A stretch of 64,000 nt of DNA from Zhenpiania hominis (GCF_014333425.1 NZ_JACRYT010000006.1:62001-126000), one strand, 5' to 3'. Shown: positions 1-8,834, counted from the stretch's first letter. Made by a program: numbers and translations. Notes: generated from the sequence alone by a model not told the origin.

Positions 1-1003
1 CGCGAATGTTCAGCAGGCGGTTACCAATATTATCGCAAGTAAGACCTTCGACTACGGCACAATCTGTGCTTCCGAACAGTCCATCATCTGTGAAGAATGT
101 AATAAAGACGCGGTTATCGCGGAACTGAAGAGACAGGGCGGATACTTCATGACGCCGGAAGAAACAGACAAAGTCTGCAAGCTGCTCTTCAAAAACGGCG
201 GACACAGCATGAACGCTAAGTTCGTAGGAAGATCTCCGTTCCGGATTGCCACTGCGGCAGGAATTACGATTCCGGAAGACACGAAAGTGCTCATCGGACC
301 TCAGGGCGGAGTTGGCGATGGTTACCCGCTTTCCTATGAAAAACTGACAACTGTTCTGGCATTCTATGTAGTAAAAGACTGGCACGAAGCTTGCGAACTG
401 AGCATCGAGCTTCTGCAGAACGGAATCGGACATACGATGAGTCTGCATACGGAAGACAGAAACGTTGTAATGGAATTTACAAGAAAACCGGCTTCCAGAA
501 TCCTGGTAAATACCGGAAGCAGCATGGGCGGTACAGGAGCGAGCACCGGACTTCTGCCATCCTTTACACTGGGATGCGGAACATGGGGCGGCAGCTCGGT
601 TTCCGAAAATGTAAGTCCGCTGCACCTGATCAATATGAAGAAGGTTGCTTACGGAATTAAGAATTGCTCCACACTGGCGGCAGACGATCCGACTTTCAAT
701 CATCCGGAACTGGCAGGATGCGCGACAGGCGGATGCGCACCGGCGACAGCGACATCAAGCTGCGGAAGACCGGTACCGGTTCCCCCGGCAGCGCCGACTT
801 CTGCTCCGAACTGCGGCAGCACGGCAAAATATTTGTCACCTGCTGAATATCAGAACGGAAACAACAGCGGCATTACTTACAGCGCGTGCTGCGGAGGCAG
901 CACAGCGGCGGCACAGGCTCCGGTCGCAAGTGACCAGCCGATTGACAAGGCAGCGCTTACAGATATGATTAATGAGCTGGTAAAAGCGATGAAGGGAGAA
1001 TAA
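1..1003 (+). CDS. BMC-associated acylating aldehyde dehydrogenase, C-terminal part (cut by window edge)
   Basis: This is the C-terminal 333 residues of a CoA-acylating aldehyde dehydrogenase of the EutE/PduP type, which oxidises a short aldehyde such as acetaldehyde with NAD+ and CoA to acyl-CoA inside a bacterial microcompartment. The open frame runs in from the left edge in frame 2. The catalytic cysteine is in TICASEQ, at visible residue 22. After the catalytic core comes a Gly/Ala/Pro/Cys-rich linker and then an amphipathic helix, DKAALTDMINELVKAMKGE, which looks like a shell-targeting peptide. The stop is followed one base later by the ATG of the phosphotransacylase. Family membership is clear; the exact aldehyde cannot be told. 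The upstream half and any lyase feeding it are outside the window. Confidence 0.9.
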   Translation, partial: ANVQQAVTNIIASKTFDYGTICASEQSIICEECNKDAVIAELKRQGGYFMTPEETDKVCKLLFKNGGHSMNAKFVGRSPFRIATAAGITIPEDTKVLIGPQGGVGDGYPLSYEKLTTVLAFYVVKDWHEACELSIELLQNGIGHTMSLHTEDRNVVMEFTRKPASRILVNTGSSMGGTGASTGLLPSFTLGCGTWGGSSVSENVSPLHLINMKKVAYGIKNCSTLAADDPTFNHPELAGCATGGCAPATATSSCGRPVPVPPAAPTSAPNCGSTAKYLSPAEYQNGNNSGITYSACCGGSTAAAQAPVASDQPIDKAALTDMINELVKAMKGE

Positions 1004-1004
1004 G

Positions 1005-1661
1005 ATGGCAAATCCAAACTATGAGGCTGTTTTGAAACTGCTCTTAGAAGCAGTCCAGTCAGGGAACCAGACAGCACAGCCCGCTGGCCAGCCGGATGGA
1101 ATTCCGGTAGGAGTTTCAAACCGGCACCTGCACCTTTCGCAGGCAGATTTGGATACGCTGTTTGGCGCAGGCTATCAGCTGACCCCGATTAAAGATTTAT
1201 CACAGCCGGGACAGTTCGCCTGTAAAGAGACTGTTACCATCTGCGGTCCGAAAGGCGCGATTGAAAAGGTTCGTGTTCTGGGACCGGTTCGCAGCAAGAC
1301 CCAGGTGGAAATCCTGACAGGTGACGGTTACAAACTGGGAGTTACCGCGCCGGCGAGATTATCCGGAGATCTGGCGGGAACACCGGGAATTACGATTGTA
1401 GGCCCGAAAGGATCCGTACAGACCAGCGAAGGCCTGATCGTGGCTCAGAGACACATTCATATGACACCGCAGGATGCCGCGAATTACGGCGTGCATGACG
1501 GACAGATTGTTGATATAATTGTAGAAGGTCCGAGAGGCGGTACTTACGCGAATGTAGCTATCCGGGCAAACGACGCGTCAGCTTTGGAATGTCACGTAGA
1601 CACGGAAGAAGCCAACGCTATGAGTATTAATTCGTTATCAAAAATTAAAATTAAAAAATAA
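1005..1661 (+). CDS. pduL: PduL-type phosphate acyltransferase of the BMC
   Basis: This 218-residue protein matches the PduL phosphotransacylase family, which converts acyl-CoA and phosphate to acyl-phosphate and recycles CoA within BMCs. The two zinc-binding histidine motifs are visible as VSNRHLHLS near residue 38 and VAQRHIHMT near residue 146, each starting one of the two PduL beta-barrel repeats. The first 18 residues (NPNYEAVLKLLLEAVQ) form a short amphipathic helix separated by a Gln/Pro/Gly linker, which is typical of an encapsulation peptide. The gene begins one base after the aldehyde dehydrogenase stop, so the two are co-transcribed and probably co-encapsulated. The acyl-phosphate would be used for ATP by an acetate/propionate kinase not seen here. 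Confidence 0.9.
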   Translation: MANPNYEAVLKLLLEAVQSGNQTAQPAGQPDGIPVGVSNRHLHLSQADLDTLFGAGYQLTPIKDLSQPGQFACKETVTICGPKGAIEKVRVLGPVRSKTQVEILTGDGYKLGVTAPARLSGDLAGTPGITIVGPKGSVQTSEGLIVAQRHIHMTPQDAANYGVHDGQIVDIIVEGPRGGTYANVAIRANDASALECHVDTEEANAMSINSLSKIKIKK

Positions 1662-1697
1662 AGTTAAAATTTAAAATTTCTTTAGGAGGAAAAAAAG

Positions 1698-1988
1698 ATG
1701 ACTAAGTATGATGCACTGGGAATGATCGAAACAAAAGGTTTAGTAGGTTCTATCGAGGCTGCCGATGCTATGGTAAAGGCTGCGAATGTTTACCTGATTG
1801 GTAAAGAACATGTAGGCGGCGGACTGGTAACTGTAATGGTAAGAGGAGACGTTGGAGCTGTTAAGGCTGCGACAGACGCAGGCGCTGCTGCTGCTCAGAG
1901 AGTCGGCGAACTGATTTCTGTTCACGTAATCCCTCGTCCTCATGCGGAAGTGGAAGATATCCTTCCTCATAAAAGCGAAGAAAAATAA
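1698..1988 (+). CDS. BMC-H shell protein (PduA/EutM/CcmK type)
   Basis: This 96-residue protein is a single BMC domain, the hexagonal hexamer that tiles microcompartment facets. The signature [20 protein letters not shown] is at the N-terminus, followed by a [19 protein letters not shown] segment. The family's usual length is 90-100 residues. It has an excellent ribosome binding site (AGGAGG about 8 nt before the ATG) and is separated from pduL by 36 nt. The short charged C-terminus (LPHKSEEK) is unremarkable. It is the only shell gene in the window; pentamer and trimer shell genes needed for a closed shell must lie upstream. Confidence 0.95.
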   Translation: MTKYDALGMIETKGLVGSIEAADAMVKAANVYLIGKEHVGGGLVTVMVRGDVGAVKAATDAGAAAAQRVGELISVHVIPRPHAEVEDILPHKSEEK

Positions 1989-2012
1989 GGGATTGATGTA
2001 AACGAGAGTGCG

Positions 2013-2034
2013 GGGTGGATTGCAAGATCCACCC
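2013..2034 (+). terminator. Hairpin between BMC-H and the CODH-like gene (possible partial terminator)
   Basis: An 8-bp perfect stem, GGGTGGAT with ATCCACCC around a 6-nt loop, is followed by TTTGCATTTT. The T-run is interrupted, so this may be a leaky terminator or an mRNA processing site that keeps shell protein expression above that of the downstream redox genes. Only the hairpin is seen; its role is inferred. Confidence 0.5.
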
Positions 2035-2075
2035 TTTGCATTTTCGGATCCTTGAGGGAACAGGGAGGTCAAAGA

Positions 2076-4070
2076 ATGGAAAACAGAAAAATGATCTGTC
2101 CGGACGCGGATCCGGTGCTGGCATCCTTTATCGAAGGTTTGGATGTGGATACTTCGCATCACAGGATGGTAAATCAGCAGAATAAATGCGGATATGGACT
2201 TCAGGGTGTCTGCTGCAGGCTGTGCTCCAACGGACCGTGCCGCCTTTCTCCCGCGAGACCAAAAGGGGTATGCGGAGCGGACGCGGATACCATTGCGGCA
2301 AGGAATTTCCTGCGCAGCGTAGCGGCTGGTTCAGGCTGTTACATTCATGTTGTGGAAAACGCGGCAAAGCAGCTGGAGAAGGCGGCGAAAGAAAAAGCGC
2401 CGCTGAAAAGTGGCGCGGCGCTCTCCAGACTGGCAGAGGCGCTGCAGATTACAGGAAGAGACGACTGGGAAAAAGCGGAAAAGATCGCCCAGGCGGTAAA
2501 GGAGGATCTGTATCGCCCGGTTGATGAAAAGATGGAACTGGTTGAAAAAATCGGTTATCCGGCGAGAGTGGAAACCTGGAAAAAGCTCGGCATCCTTCCG
2601 GGAGGGGCCAAGGATGAGATTTTCAACGCGGTTGTGAAAACATCCACCAACCTGAATTCGGATCCGGTAAACATGCTGATGCAGTGTCTGCGGCTTGGGA
2701 TTTCCACCGGGGTATACGGGCTGGTTCTGACGAATCTGATTAACGACATTCTCATGGGAGAAGGGGAAATCGGGTTTGATCCGGTTGGAATGAATGTAAT
2801 CGATCCGGAGTGTATTAATATTATGGTTACCGGCCATCAGCACGCGCTGTTCAGTGATCTGGAAGCATATCTGGCATCGGACGAAGTGCGGAAAATGGCG
2901 GAGGAAGCCGGAGCAAAGGCGGTAAAGATTGTAGGCTGTACCTGCGTAGGTCAGGACTTCCAGCTGAGAAAAGCGTCAGGCTGTGATGTGTTCTGCGGCC
3001 ACGCGGGAAACAACTATACCAGTGAAGCGGTTCTTGCGACAGGCTGCATCGATCTGGTGGTTTCCGAATTTAACTGTACGCTTCCGGGAATTGAACCCAT
3101 CTGCGACAGCCTGCAGATTCCGCAGGTTTGCATCGACGATGTGGCAAAGAAGGCAAACGCGGAGTATGATCCGTATCAGTATGAAAGGCGGCGCGAGATC
3201 AGTCAGAACATTGTATCTAAGGCGCTGGCTTCTTATCGGATTCGCGGTACAAGAGGACAGGGTCAGGATTTGCTGAAGCGTTTCAGCAATGCCTTCAGCG
3301 GATTATCATCTGCCCGGATGGAGCCTTCCGATCTGCAGAACGCGCTGGAGTCTCTGATTGCCCCGCAGGGCGGACGGAGCAACCCGATGGCGCAGCATGG
3401 TCACATGGAAGCAATTACCGGCGTGACGGAAGTAACGCTGAAGAGCTTTTTAGGTGGTAATTATTCCGCACTGATCAATCTGATCAAAGAGGGAAAAATC
3501 AAGGGTATCGCGGGGATTGTCGGATGTTCGAATCTTCGTGCCAAGGGTCATGACGTTTACACGGTGGAACTTGCGAAGGAAATGATTAAGAGGGACATTC
3601 TGGTTCTTTCCGCGGGCTGTACCTGCGGCGGTCTGGAAAATTGCGGACTTATGAGCAGAGAGGCAGCGGAGCTGGCGGGCCCGGGACTGAAAGAGGTCTG
3701 CAAAGCGCTGGGAATTCCGCCTGTGCTGAATTTCGGCCCATGTCTTGCGATTGGCCGTATGGAACTGGTGGCAGGAGATATTGCGCGTGAATTGGGAGTG
3801 GATATCCCACAGCTTCCGGTTGTGATTTCCGCGCCGCAGTGGCTGGAAGAACAGGCGCTTGCTGACGGAGCATTTGCCTTGGCGTTAGGATTTACCCTTC
3901 ATCTGGGACTGCCGCCGTTTGTAACTGGAAGTCCGGTGATTCTGGATGTTCTGACGAAGCAGATGAAAGACCTGACCGGCGGATGCCTGATGGTAGATAC
4001 GGATGTGGAATCTTCAGCTAAGGCACTGGAACAGGTGATTATAGAAAAGCGGAAAGGCCTTGGACTTTAA
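2076..4070 (+). CDS. cooS: Divergent anaerobic CO dehydrogenase-like protein (CooS family)
   Basis: This 664-residue protein belongs to the Ni-Fe carbon monoxide dehydrogenase (CooS) family. The start at 2076 is chosen because AGGGAGGT lies 6 nt upstream; an in-frame TTG at 2052 has no such site. Cluster cysteines are present: an N-terminal set (CGYG, VCCRLC, GPCR, VCGAD) and C-cluster candidates GHQHA (His), VGCTC, FNCTLPG, VGCSNLR, SAGCTCGG and FGPCLAIG. Compared from memory with Carboxydothermus CODH-II, the proton-relay region after GADADTI reads CYIHVVENAAK rather than the usual AHSDHGRD, and the SEKA motif holding the catalytic lysine reads EEQA. CO oxidation is therefore doubtful. It lies between the BMC-H gene and an [FeFe]-hydrogenase, suggesting a redox role linked to the compartment. 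Confidence 0.8.
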   Translation: MENRKMICPDADPVLASFIEGLDVDTSHHRMVNQQNKCGYGLQGVCCRLCSNGPCRLSPARPKGVCGADADTIAARNFLRSVAAGSGCYIHVVENAAKQLEKAAKEKAPLKSGAALSRLAEALQITGRDDWEKAEKIAQAVKEDLYRPVDEKMELVEKIGYPARVETWKKLGILPGGAKDEIFNAVVKTSTNLNSDPVNMLMQCLRLGISTGVYGLVLTNLINDILMGEGEIGFDPVGMNVIDPECINIMVTGHQHALFSDLEAYLASDEVRKMAEEAGAKAVKIVGCTCVGQDFQLRKASGCDVFCGHAGNNYTSEAVLATGCIDLVVSEFNCTLPGIEPICDSLQIPQVCIDDVAKKANAEYDPYQYERRREISQNIVSKALASYRIRGTRGQGQDLLKRFSNAFSGLSSARMEPSDLQNALESLIAPQGGRSNPMAQHGHMEAITGVTEVTLKSFLGGNYSALINLIKEGKIKGIAGIVGCSNLRAKGHDVYTVELAKEMIKRDILVLSAGCTCGGLENCGLMSREAAELAGPGLKEVCKALGIPPVLNFGPCLAIGRMELVAGDIARELGVDIPQLPVVISAPQWLEEQALADGAFALALGFTLHLGLPPFVTGSPVILDVLTKQMKDLTGGCLMVDTDVESSAKALEQVIIEKRKGLGL

Positions 4071-4090
4071 ACGGAAAGGAGTGCATTGCA

Positions 4091-5440
4091 ATGCAAATGG
4101 AAAACTATGAGCGCTGTATTTCCGTGTCAGAAAGCAATCCTGCGATTGTCAAAGACGCGCAGCTTTGTGTAGAGTGCGGGCACTGCCTTGCTGTATGCCA
4201 GGAAGAGATCGGAGTCGCGGGAAGGCGTATGGTTCCTCCGGGAGGAGAAACCGCGCAGTCCTGCATTAACTGCGGCCAGTGCAGCGCCAGCTGTCCGGAG
4301 CAGTCGCTCCAGGTAAAATCAGAAGTGGAACTGGTAAAGGTCGCGATTCGGGATCCGGAAAAAGTGGTTGTATTTTCCACTTCACCGTCCGTTCGTGTGG
4401 GACTTGGGGATGCCTTTACGGATAAACCGGGCACCTATGTGGAAGGCAAGATGGTAGCGGCGCTGAAAGCGCTGGGAGCCGATTATGTGTTTGACGTTAC
4501 GTTTTCCGCGGATCTGACGATTATTGAAGAAGGCTGCGAGCTTTTGCAGCGGATTCTGACAAACAGCGGGCCGCTCCCGCAGTTTACAAGCTGCTGTCCG
4601 GCGTGGGTGAAGTTTGTGGAAACCTATTATCCGGACAAGCTTCCGCATATTTCTTCCGCGAAAAGTCCGATCGGCATGCAGGGAGCGACGATTAAGACTT
4701 ATTTCGCCGCGAAACAGGGGCTGGATCCGAGACGCATCGTGACGGTCAATGTAACGCCCTGCACGGCAAAAAAAGCGGAAATCCGCAGACCGGAACTGAA
4801 TGACGCCGGAGAACTTCTGGGGTGCCCGGAAATGCGGGATAACGACTATGTAATCACCACGAAAGAACTGGCGCAGTGGATGCGGGAAGAACAGGTTGAT
4901 TTTGAAAGTCTTACGGATCAGGACTTTGATTCTCTGCTCGGCAAGGGCAGCGGAGCGGGCGTGATTTTCGGAAATACAGGCGGCGTTATGGAAGCGGCGC
5001 TTCGTATGGCGTACCGCAGTCTGACCGGCAGGGAAGCGGACGGAAAACTCCTGCGTTTTGAGGATGTAAGAGGAATGAAGGGCATCAAGGAAGCTTCTGT
5101 TGAAATCGGGGACGCAACCATTCGCGTCGCGGTTATTTACGGAACCGCCAATGCCGCGAAATTTTTAGAGGGCGATATCTCCCGTTATCACTTTGTGGAA
5201 GTTATGACCTGTCCGGGCGGATGCATCAGCGGAGCCGGGCAGCCGCAGATGAACTGTATTCCGGTCGTTGATCCGATACGCGTGAGCCGGATTGGCAGCA
5301 TGTATGCGGAAGATGAGAAGATGACGCTTCGCAACTCCATGGACAATCCGGAGATCCAGCGGGTTTATCAGGAATTTTATCAGAAGCCGCTGGGCGAGCT
5401 GTCAGAGAAGCTCTTGCATACCGTTTATCATAAACGCTAG
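4091..5440 (+). CDS. [FeFe]-hydrogenase with an N-terminal 2x[4Fe-4S] ferredoxin domain
   Basis: This 449-residue monomeric [FeFe]-hydrogenase couples ferredoxin-level electrons to H+/H2. Two ferredoxin motifs (CVECGHCLAVC and CINCGQCSASC) occupy roughly residues 26-75. The three H-cluster motifs follow: FTSCCPAW near residue 165, VTPCTAKKAE near 220 and VMTCPGGCISGAGQP near 378. The proton-relay cysteine of the first motif is kept. The second motif has Thr where most well-studied enzymes have Met, and the third has GAGQP instead of GGGQP; I recall such changes from group B (CpIII-like) enzymes, but that needs alignment. The gene is 20 nt behind the CODH-like gene with an AAGGAG site, so the two are probably expressed together and may exchange electrons. 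No HydE/F/G maturases are visible in the window. Confidence 0.92.
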   Translation: MQMENYERCISVSESNPAIVKDAQLCVECGHCLAVCQEEIGVAGRRMVPPGGETAQSCINCGQCSASCPEQSLQVKSEVELVKVAIRDPEKVVVFSTSPSVRVGLGDAFTDKPGTYVEGKMVAALKALGADYVFDVTFSADLTIIEEGCELLQRILTNSGPLPQFTSCCPAWVKFVETYYPDKLPHISSAKSPIGMQGATIKTYFAAKQGLDPRRIVTVNVTPCTAKKAEIRRPELNDAGELLGCPEMRDNDYVITTKELAQWMREEQVDFESLTDQDFDSLLGKGSGAGVIFGNTGGVMEAALRMAYRSLTGREADGKLLRFEDVRGMKGIKEASVEIGDATIRVAVIYGTANAAKFLEGDISRYHFVEVMTCPGGCISGAGQPQMNCIPVVDPIRVSRIGSMYAEDEKMTLRNSMDNPEIQRVYQEFYQKPLGELSEKLLHTVYHKR

Positions 5441-5469
5441 AATAAAACAGAGGAGGAGAGTTACCCGTA

Positions 5470-5793
5470 ATGTACAACTTATATTTAGCAATCGCAATTG
5501 CAGGGGAGCTGCTGGGAACATCGTTTATAAAGGCGACAGAGGGCTTTACGAAACTATGGCCCTCTGTGATTACGATTCTATCTTACGCAATCTGCTTTTA
5601 CAGCTTTGCCAAGGCGCTGGAGCACATCAATCTGAGTTTTGCTTACGCATTGTGGTCCGGTCTCGGAATCGTAGTCTCTACGCTGATTTCCGTCTTTGTT
5701 TTTAAAGAGGGGATTACGCCGGGCGCTGTTGTGGGAATTGTTCTCATTCTGGCTGGAGTTGTAATTTTGAATATTTTCGGTACGTCACACTAA
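5470..5793 (+). CDS. Small multidrug resistance (SMR/EmrE-type) transporter
   Basis: This 107-residue protein has four hydrophobic helices and the family's membrane glutamate near residue 13 ([15 protein letters not shown]), the proton/substrate site of EmrE-like antiporters. Later landmarks are the ALWSGLGIV segment and the terminal [16 protein letters not shown] helix. A GAGGAGGAG ribosome site precedes it and it is 29 nt from the hydrogenase. SMR genes are known companions of choline-degrading BMC loci, where quaternary or tertiary amines are moved across the membrane, which is why the locus may be of choline type. The substrate here is an inference. Confidence 0.9.
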   Translation: MYNLYLAIAIAGELLGTSFIKATEGFTKLWPSVITILSYAICFYSFAKALEHINLSFAYALWSGLGIVVSTLISVFVFKEGITPGAVVGIVLILAGVVILNIFGTSH

Positions 5794-5807
5794 GGGGAGA
5801 AGGTAAC

Positions 5808-6935
5808 ATGAGAGAATTCAGTATTCAAACACACGTATTTTTTGGAGAAAACGCGCTGGGAAGGCTTGAGGAAATCCAGAATAAGAGTGTGCTGATTGTA
5901 TGCGACAAATTTATTGTGGAATCAGGAGTCGCGGATAAAATCAAAGCGCGGCTCGCCTCCTGCCAGGTATTTGTTTTCAGTGATATTGTTCCGGATCCGC
6001 CGGTTGAAGTTGTAGCGGACGGTATTAAATGCCTTGCGGAATGTAAGGCGGAAGTCATGATTGCCATAGGAGGAGGCTCTGCCATTGACGCGGCGAAGGC
6101 GATCCGGGAACTGGCGCGCCAGATGAATTATGTGGACGTTGATGAATGTTACGCGATTCCGACCACCAGCGGAACCGGATCGGAAGTAACAAAGTTCTCG
6201 GTCATTACCAATGCGCAGGAGGGGGTGAAGTATCCTCTTGTCAGCCAGTCTCTGCAGCCGATGGTGGCAATCCTGGATCCGGAACTGGTAGAAACGGTGC
6301 CACCCGCCATTACGGCGGATACCGGAATGGACGCGCTGACCCACGCGCTGGAAGCCTATGTGTCTACGGAGGCGACAGACTTTACGGACGCTCTGGCGGA
6401 AAAAGCGGCGACGCTCCTGTTCCGCTTCCTTCCGCAGGCATACAAAGACGGAGCGGATCTGACAGCGAGGGAAAAGGTACACAACGCCGCCTGCCTGGCA
6501 GGAATGGCGTTTAATACGGCAGGTCTTGGAATCTGCCACAGTATCGCCCATACCATCGGAGGAAAATTTCATATTTCCCATGGCAGAAGCAACGCCCTGG
6601 TCCTGCCTTATGTAATGGAGTTTAACGCGAATACAGACGCTTCCGAAAAGACCGTGTGCGCGCGGAAATATCAGCGTATGGCAAAGCTTGTGGGGCTGCC
6701 TTACGCGAATACACAGACAGCTGTAAACAGCCTGATCCGCAGAATCCGGGAGATGGAAAATGTTTTTGGCATTCCGGACAGTCTGAAAAAACTGGATATC
6801 AAAGTGGAAGATGTCCTTGCGGTAAAGGATGATATGATTCAGGCGGCGCTGGCTGATACCTGCACGGCTACGAATCCGCGGAAGGCGGATGCCGCGGATA
6901 TTGAGACGATTTTAGGAAAAGTGACACCGTTATAG
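5808..6935 (+). CDS. Iron-containing alcohol dehydrogenase (PduQ/EutG-like)
   Basis: This 375-residue group III alcohol dehydrogenase reduces the compartment aldehyde to the alcohol and regenerates NAD+ for the aldehyde dehydrogenase. The nucleotide-binding loop is [12 protein letters not shown] near residue 86, and the substrate region [13 protein letters not shown] is near residue 124. Metal ligands are in the segments [27 protein letters not shown] and [10 protein letters not shown]. Length matches the 370-390 residue family norm. It begins 14 nt after the SMR gene with a GGGGAGAAGG site and is the last gene of the operon, followed at once by a hairpin terminator. Confidence 0.93.
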   Translation: MREFSIQTHVFFGENALGRLEEIQNKSVLIVCDKFIVESGVADKIKARLASCQVFVFSDIVPDPPVEVVADGIKCLAECKAEVMIAIGGGSAIDAAKAIRELARQMNYVDVDECYAIPTTSGTGSEVTKFSVITNAQEGVKYPLVSQSLQPMVAILDPELVETVPPAITADTGMDALTHALEAYVSTEATDFTDALAEKAATLLFRFLPQAYKDGADLTAREKVHNAACLAGMAFNTAGLGICHSIAHTIGGKFHISHGRSNALVLPYVMEFNANTDASEKTVCARKYQRMAKLVGLPYANTQTAVNSLIRRIREMENVFGIPDSLKKLDIKVEDVLAVKDDMIQAALADTCTATNPRKADAADIETILGKVTPL

Positions 6936-6948
6936 ACCCTTACAGTAG

Positions 6949-6985
6949 AAGCCCTGCTTTCTCTTGTCAGAAAGCGGGGCTTTTC
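6949..6985 (+). terminator. Rho-independent terminator of the BMC operon
   Basis: A 13-bp stem pairs AAGCCCTGCTTTC with GAAAGCGGGGCTT (one G-T wobble) around an 8-nt loop, directly followed by TTTT. It lies 13 nt after the alcohol dehydrogenase stop and separates the BMC operon from the two-component system. Confidence 0.9.
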
Positions 6986-7007
6986 GTATAATACAGATAG
7001 ATGCAAG

Positions 7008-7036
7008 TTCTTAAGTTTTGATTAATCTTTCTTAAA
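7008..7036 (+). promoter_or_regulatory. Putative response-regulator binding direct repeat before the vanR-like gene
   Basis: The heptamer TTCTTAA occurs at 7008 and again at 7029, i.e. 21 bp or two helical turns apart, 55-85 bp upstream of the response-regulator ATG. Direct repeats on one face of the helix are how OmpR/PhoB-type regulators usually bind, so this could be an autoregulatory site. This is inference from spacing only. Confidence 0.35.
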
Positions 7037-7090
7037 ATCGGGTGAAAAGCCGCGGCGCGGCCTGTAAAATGGGATCAGAGGTGAAAATAA

Positions 7091-7789
7091 ATGGAGAAGG
7101 AAATGAACTTATTAGTTGTGGATGATGAAAAAGAAATCGCGGATTTGCTGGAACTGTATCTGAAAAATGACGGTTATCAGGTATTCAAATTTTATCGGGG
7201 GAAGCCTGCTCTGGAGTGTGTGGAATCCGAGAAGGTGGATCTGGCAATTTTGGACATTATGCTCCCGGATATAGATGGACTGGAAATTTGCAGAAAGATC
7301 CGGGAAAGCCATACGTTCCCGATCATTATGCTGACCGCCAAAGGAGAAGAACTGGACAAGGTGACCGGCCTTGCCATGGGGGCGGATGATTATATTACAA
7401 AGCCCTTCACCCCTCTGGAAGTGGTGGCGCGGGTAAAAGCGCAGCTTCGTCGCTCTACCCAGTATAATACAGGAGGACAGGAAGAGAATGTCCTTACGAT
7501 TCGGGGCTTGTTTTTAAATAAGGATACCCATGAGTGCCGGCTCAATGAGGAACCGGTGGATCTGACGCCTACCGAATTCGCGATTTTATGGACTCTGGCG
7601 GAAAATCAAGGCAGAGTGATTACCTCAGAGGAACTTTTTAATCAGGTATGGCAGGAAAAGTATTTTGAGAACAGCAATAATACGGTTATGGTGCATGTGC
7701 GGCATATCCGCCAGAAACTGAAGGATTCCGCGGAACGCCCGAAGTATATCAAGACGATCTGGGGAGTGGGATATAAAATTGAGAAATAA
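7091..7789 (+). CDS. OmpR/PhoB-family response regulator, VanR-like
   Basis: This 232-residue response regulator has an N-terminal receiver domain with the acidic pair DDEKE, the phospho-acceptor Asp in LAILDIMLPDIDG (about residue 55), the Thr/Ser switch in IIMLTAK and the conserved Lys in DDYITKPF. From about residue 135 comes a winged-helix DNA-binding domain (DLTPTEFAILWTLAENQGRV, VMVHVRHIRQKL, IKTIWGVGYKIEK). It resembles VanR of glycopeptide-resistance loci, but no vanH, vanA or vanX genes follow, so it is called only VanR-like. Its 3' end overlaps the histidine kinase by 11 nt. Confidence 0.92.
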   Translation: MEKEMNLLVVDDEKEIADLLELYLKNDGYQVFKFYRGKPALECVESEKVDLAILDIMLPDIDGLEICRKIRESHTFPIIMLTAKGEELDKVTGLAMGADDYITKPFTPLEVVARVKAQLRRSTQYNTGGQEENVLTIRGLFLNKDTHECRLNEEPVDLTPTEFAILWTLAENQGRVITSEELFNQVWQEKYFENSNNTVMVHVRHIRQKLKDSAERPKYIKTIWGVGYKIEK

Positions 7790-8834
7790 AAATATCGTAA
7801 TTGTAAAGATTGTGATTATCGGTGTTGTAATTGCCTTTGCGGGAATTTTTCTGGCGCATTTTATTGATCTGTTCGGAAACGGAATTTTCAGAGAGTGGTT
7901 TTACAGCCGCTTTATCAAACGTATCCCGGCAGACGGCACAGAATATCCGGTCTTTTATAACTGGGCGGATTTTAAAAATTTTATTATCGGCGTTATGATC
8001 GCTGTTCTGGTGATCGTCAGCGCGATTATTGTACTGATTATGAATTATACCAACAGTCGGAAATCCCAGGAAATGAAAAATACCATTGAAGCGCAGCGAC
8101 TGAGGGCGCAGCGTCATGAACAGCTGCTGCAGATGGAATCTCAGCGCAAGAGCGATCTGATTACCTATCTGGCCCACGACATGCGTACGCCCCTGGCATC
8201 CATCATCGGATATCTGAGCCTGCTGGATGAGGTTCCGGAAATGCCGGCTGATCAGAGGGCAAAATATGTGGGGATCACTTTGGATAAAGCATATCGGCTG
8301 GAACAGCTAACGGAAGAGTTTTTTGAAATTACGAGATTTAATCTTCAGACAATTGTTATCAATAAACAAAAGCTGGATCTTGGCTTGCTGCTGCAGCAGA
8401 TGGCGGATGAATTCTATCCTCTGTTGGAACCGGATAGAAAAAGTATTCATGTTGAGACGCCAGAAACACTTTTTTATAAAGGTGACGGAGATAAACTGGC
8501 TCGTGTTTTCAACAATATCATTAAAAACGCCGTATCTTATAGTTATCCGGATACAGAGATTGCGATAAAGGCAAGCCAGGAAGTCTCAATGGTTTTGGTC
8601 GAAGTAGTCAGCCATGGGGACCCGATTCCAGAGCGCCAGCAGAAACTGATCTTTGAAAAGTTTTTCCGTCTGGATTCTTCCAGATCTACGAAAACAGGCG
8701 GCGCGGGTCTGGGCCTTGCAATTGCCAAAGAAATTGTGGACGCTCACGGCGGTTCGATTTCAGTAAAGAGCGACGAGCAGCAGACAGTGTTTACCGTTAG
8801 TCTGCCTGTGGAGCAGAAAGGAAACGGGAAATGA
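7779..8834 (+). CDS. Membrane sensor histidine kinase, VanS-like
   Basis: This 351-residue histidine kinase starts at a TTG that overlaps the response regulator gene by 11 nt. Two membrane helices (about residues 8-28 and 66-88) frame a short extracellular loop of about 38 residues. The phospho-acceptor region is LAHDMRTPLASIIGYLSLLDE, very like VanS, followed by the N box (FNNIIKNAVSYS), an unusual G1 region (VVSHGDPIP where DNG is expected) and the G2 box GGAGLGLAIAKEI. The SHG substitution may weaken ATP binding or reflect this subfamily. The signal is unknown; the downstream alpha/beta hydrolase, joined by an ATGA overlap, is probably in the same transcript. Confidence 0.9.
   Translation: MRNKNIVIVKIVIIGVVIAFAGIFLAHFIDLFGNGIFREWFYSRFIKRIPADGTEYPVFYNWADFKNFIIGVMIAVLVIVSAIIVLIMNYTNSRKSQEMKNTIEAQRLRAQRHEQLLQMESQRKSDLITYLAHDMRTPLASIIGYLSLLDEVPEMPADQRAKYVGITLDKAYRLEQLTEEFFEITRFNLQTIVINKQKLDLGLLLQQMADEFYPLLEPDRKSIHVETPETLFYKGDGDKLARVFNNIIKNAVSYSYPDTEIAIKASQEVSMVLVEVVSHGDPIPERQQKLIFEKFFRLDSSRSTKTGGAGLGLAIAKEIVDAHGGSISVKSDEQQTVFTVSLPVEQKGNGK

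Noticed and set aside
7091..8834. Vancomycin resistance locus
   Set aside because: The regulator and kinase resemble VanR and VanS, but no vanH, ligase or vanX-like gene is near; such pairs occur without resistance.
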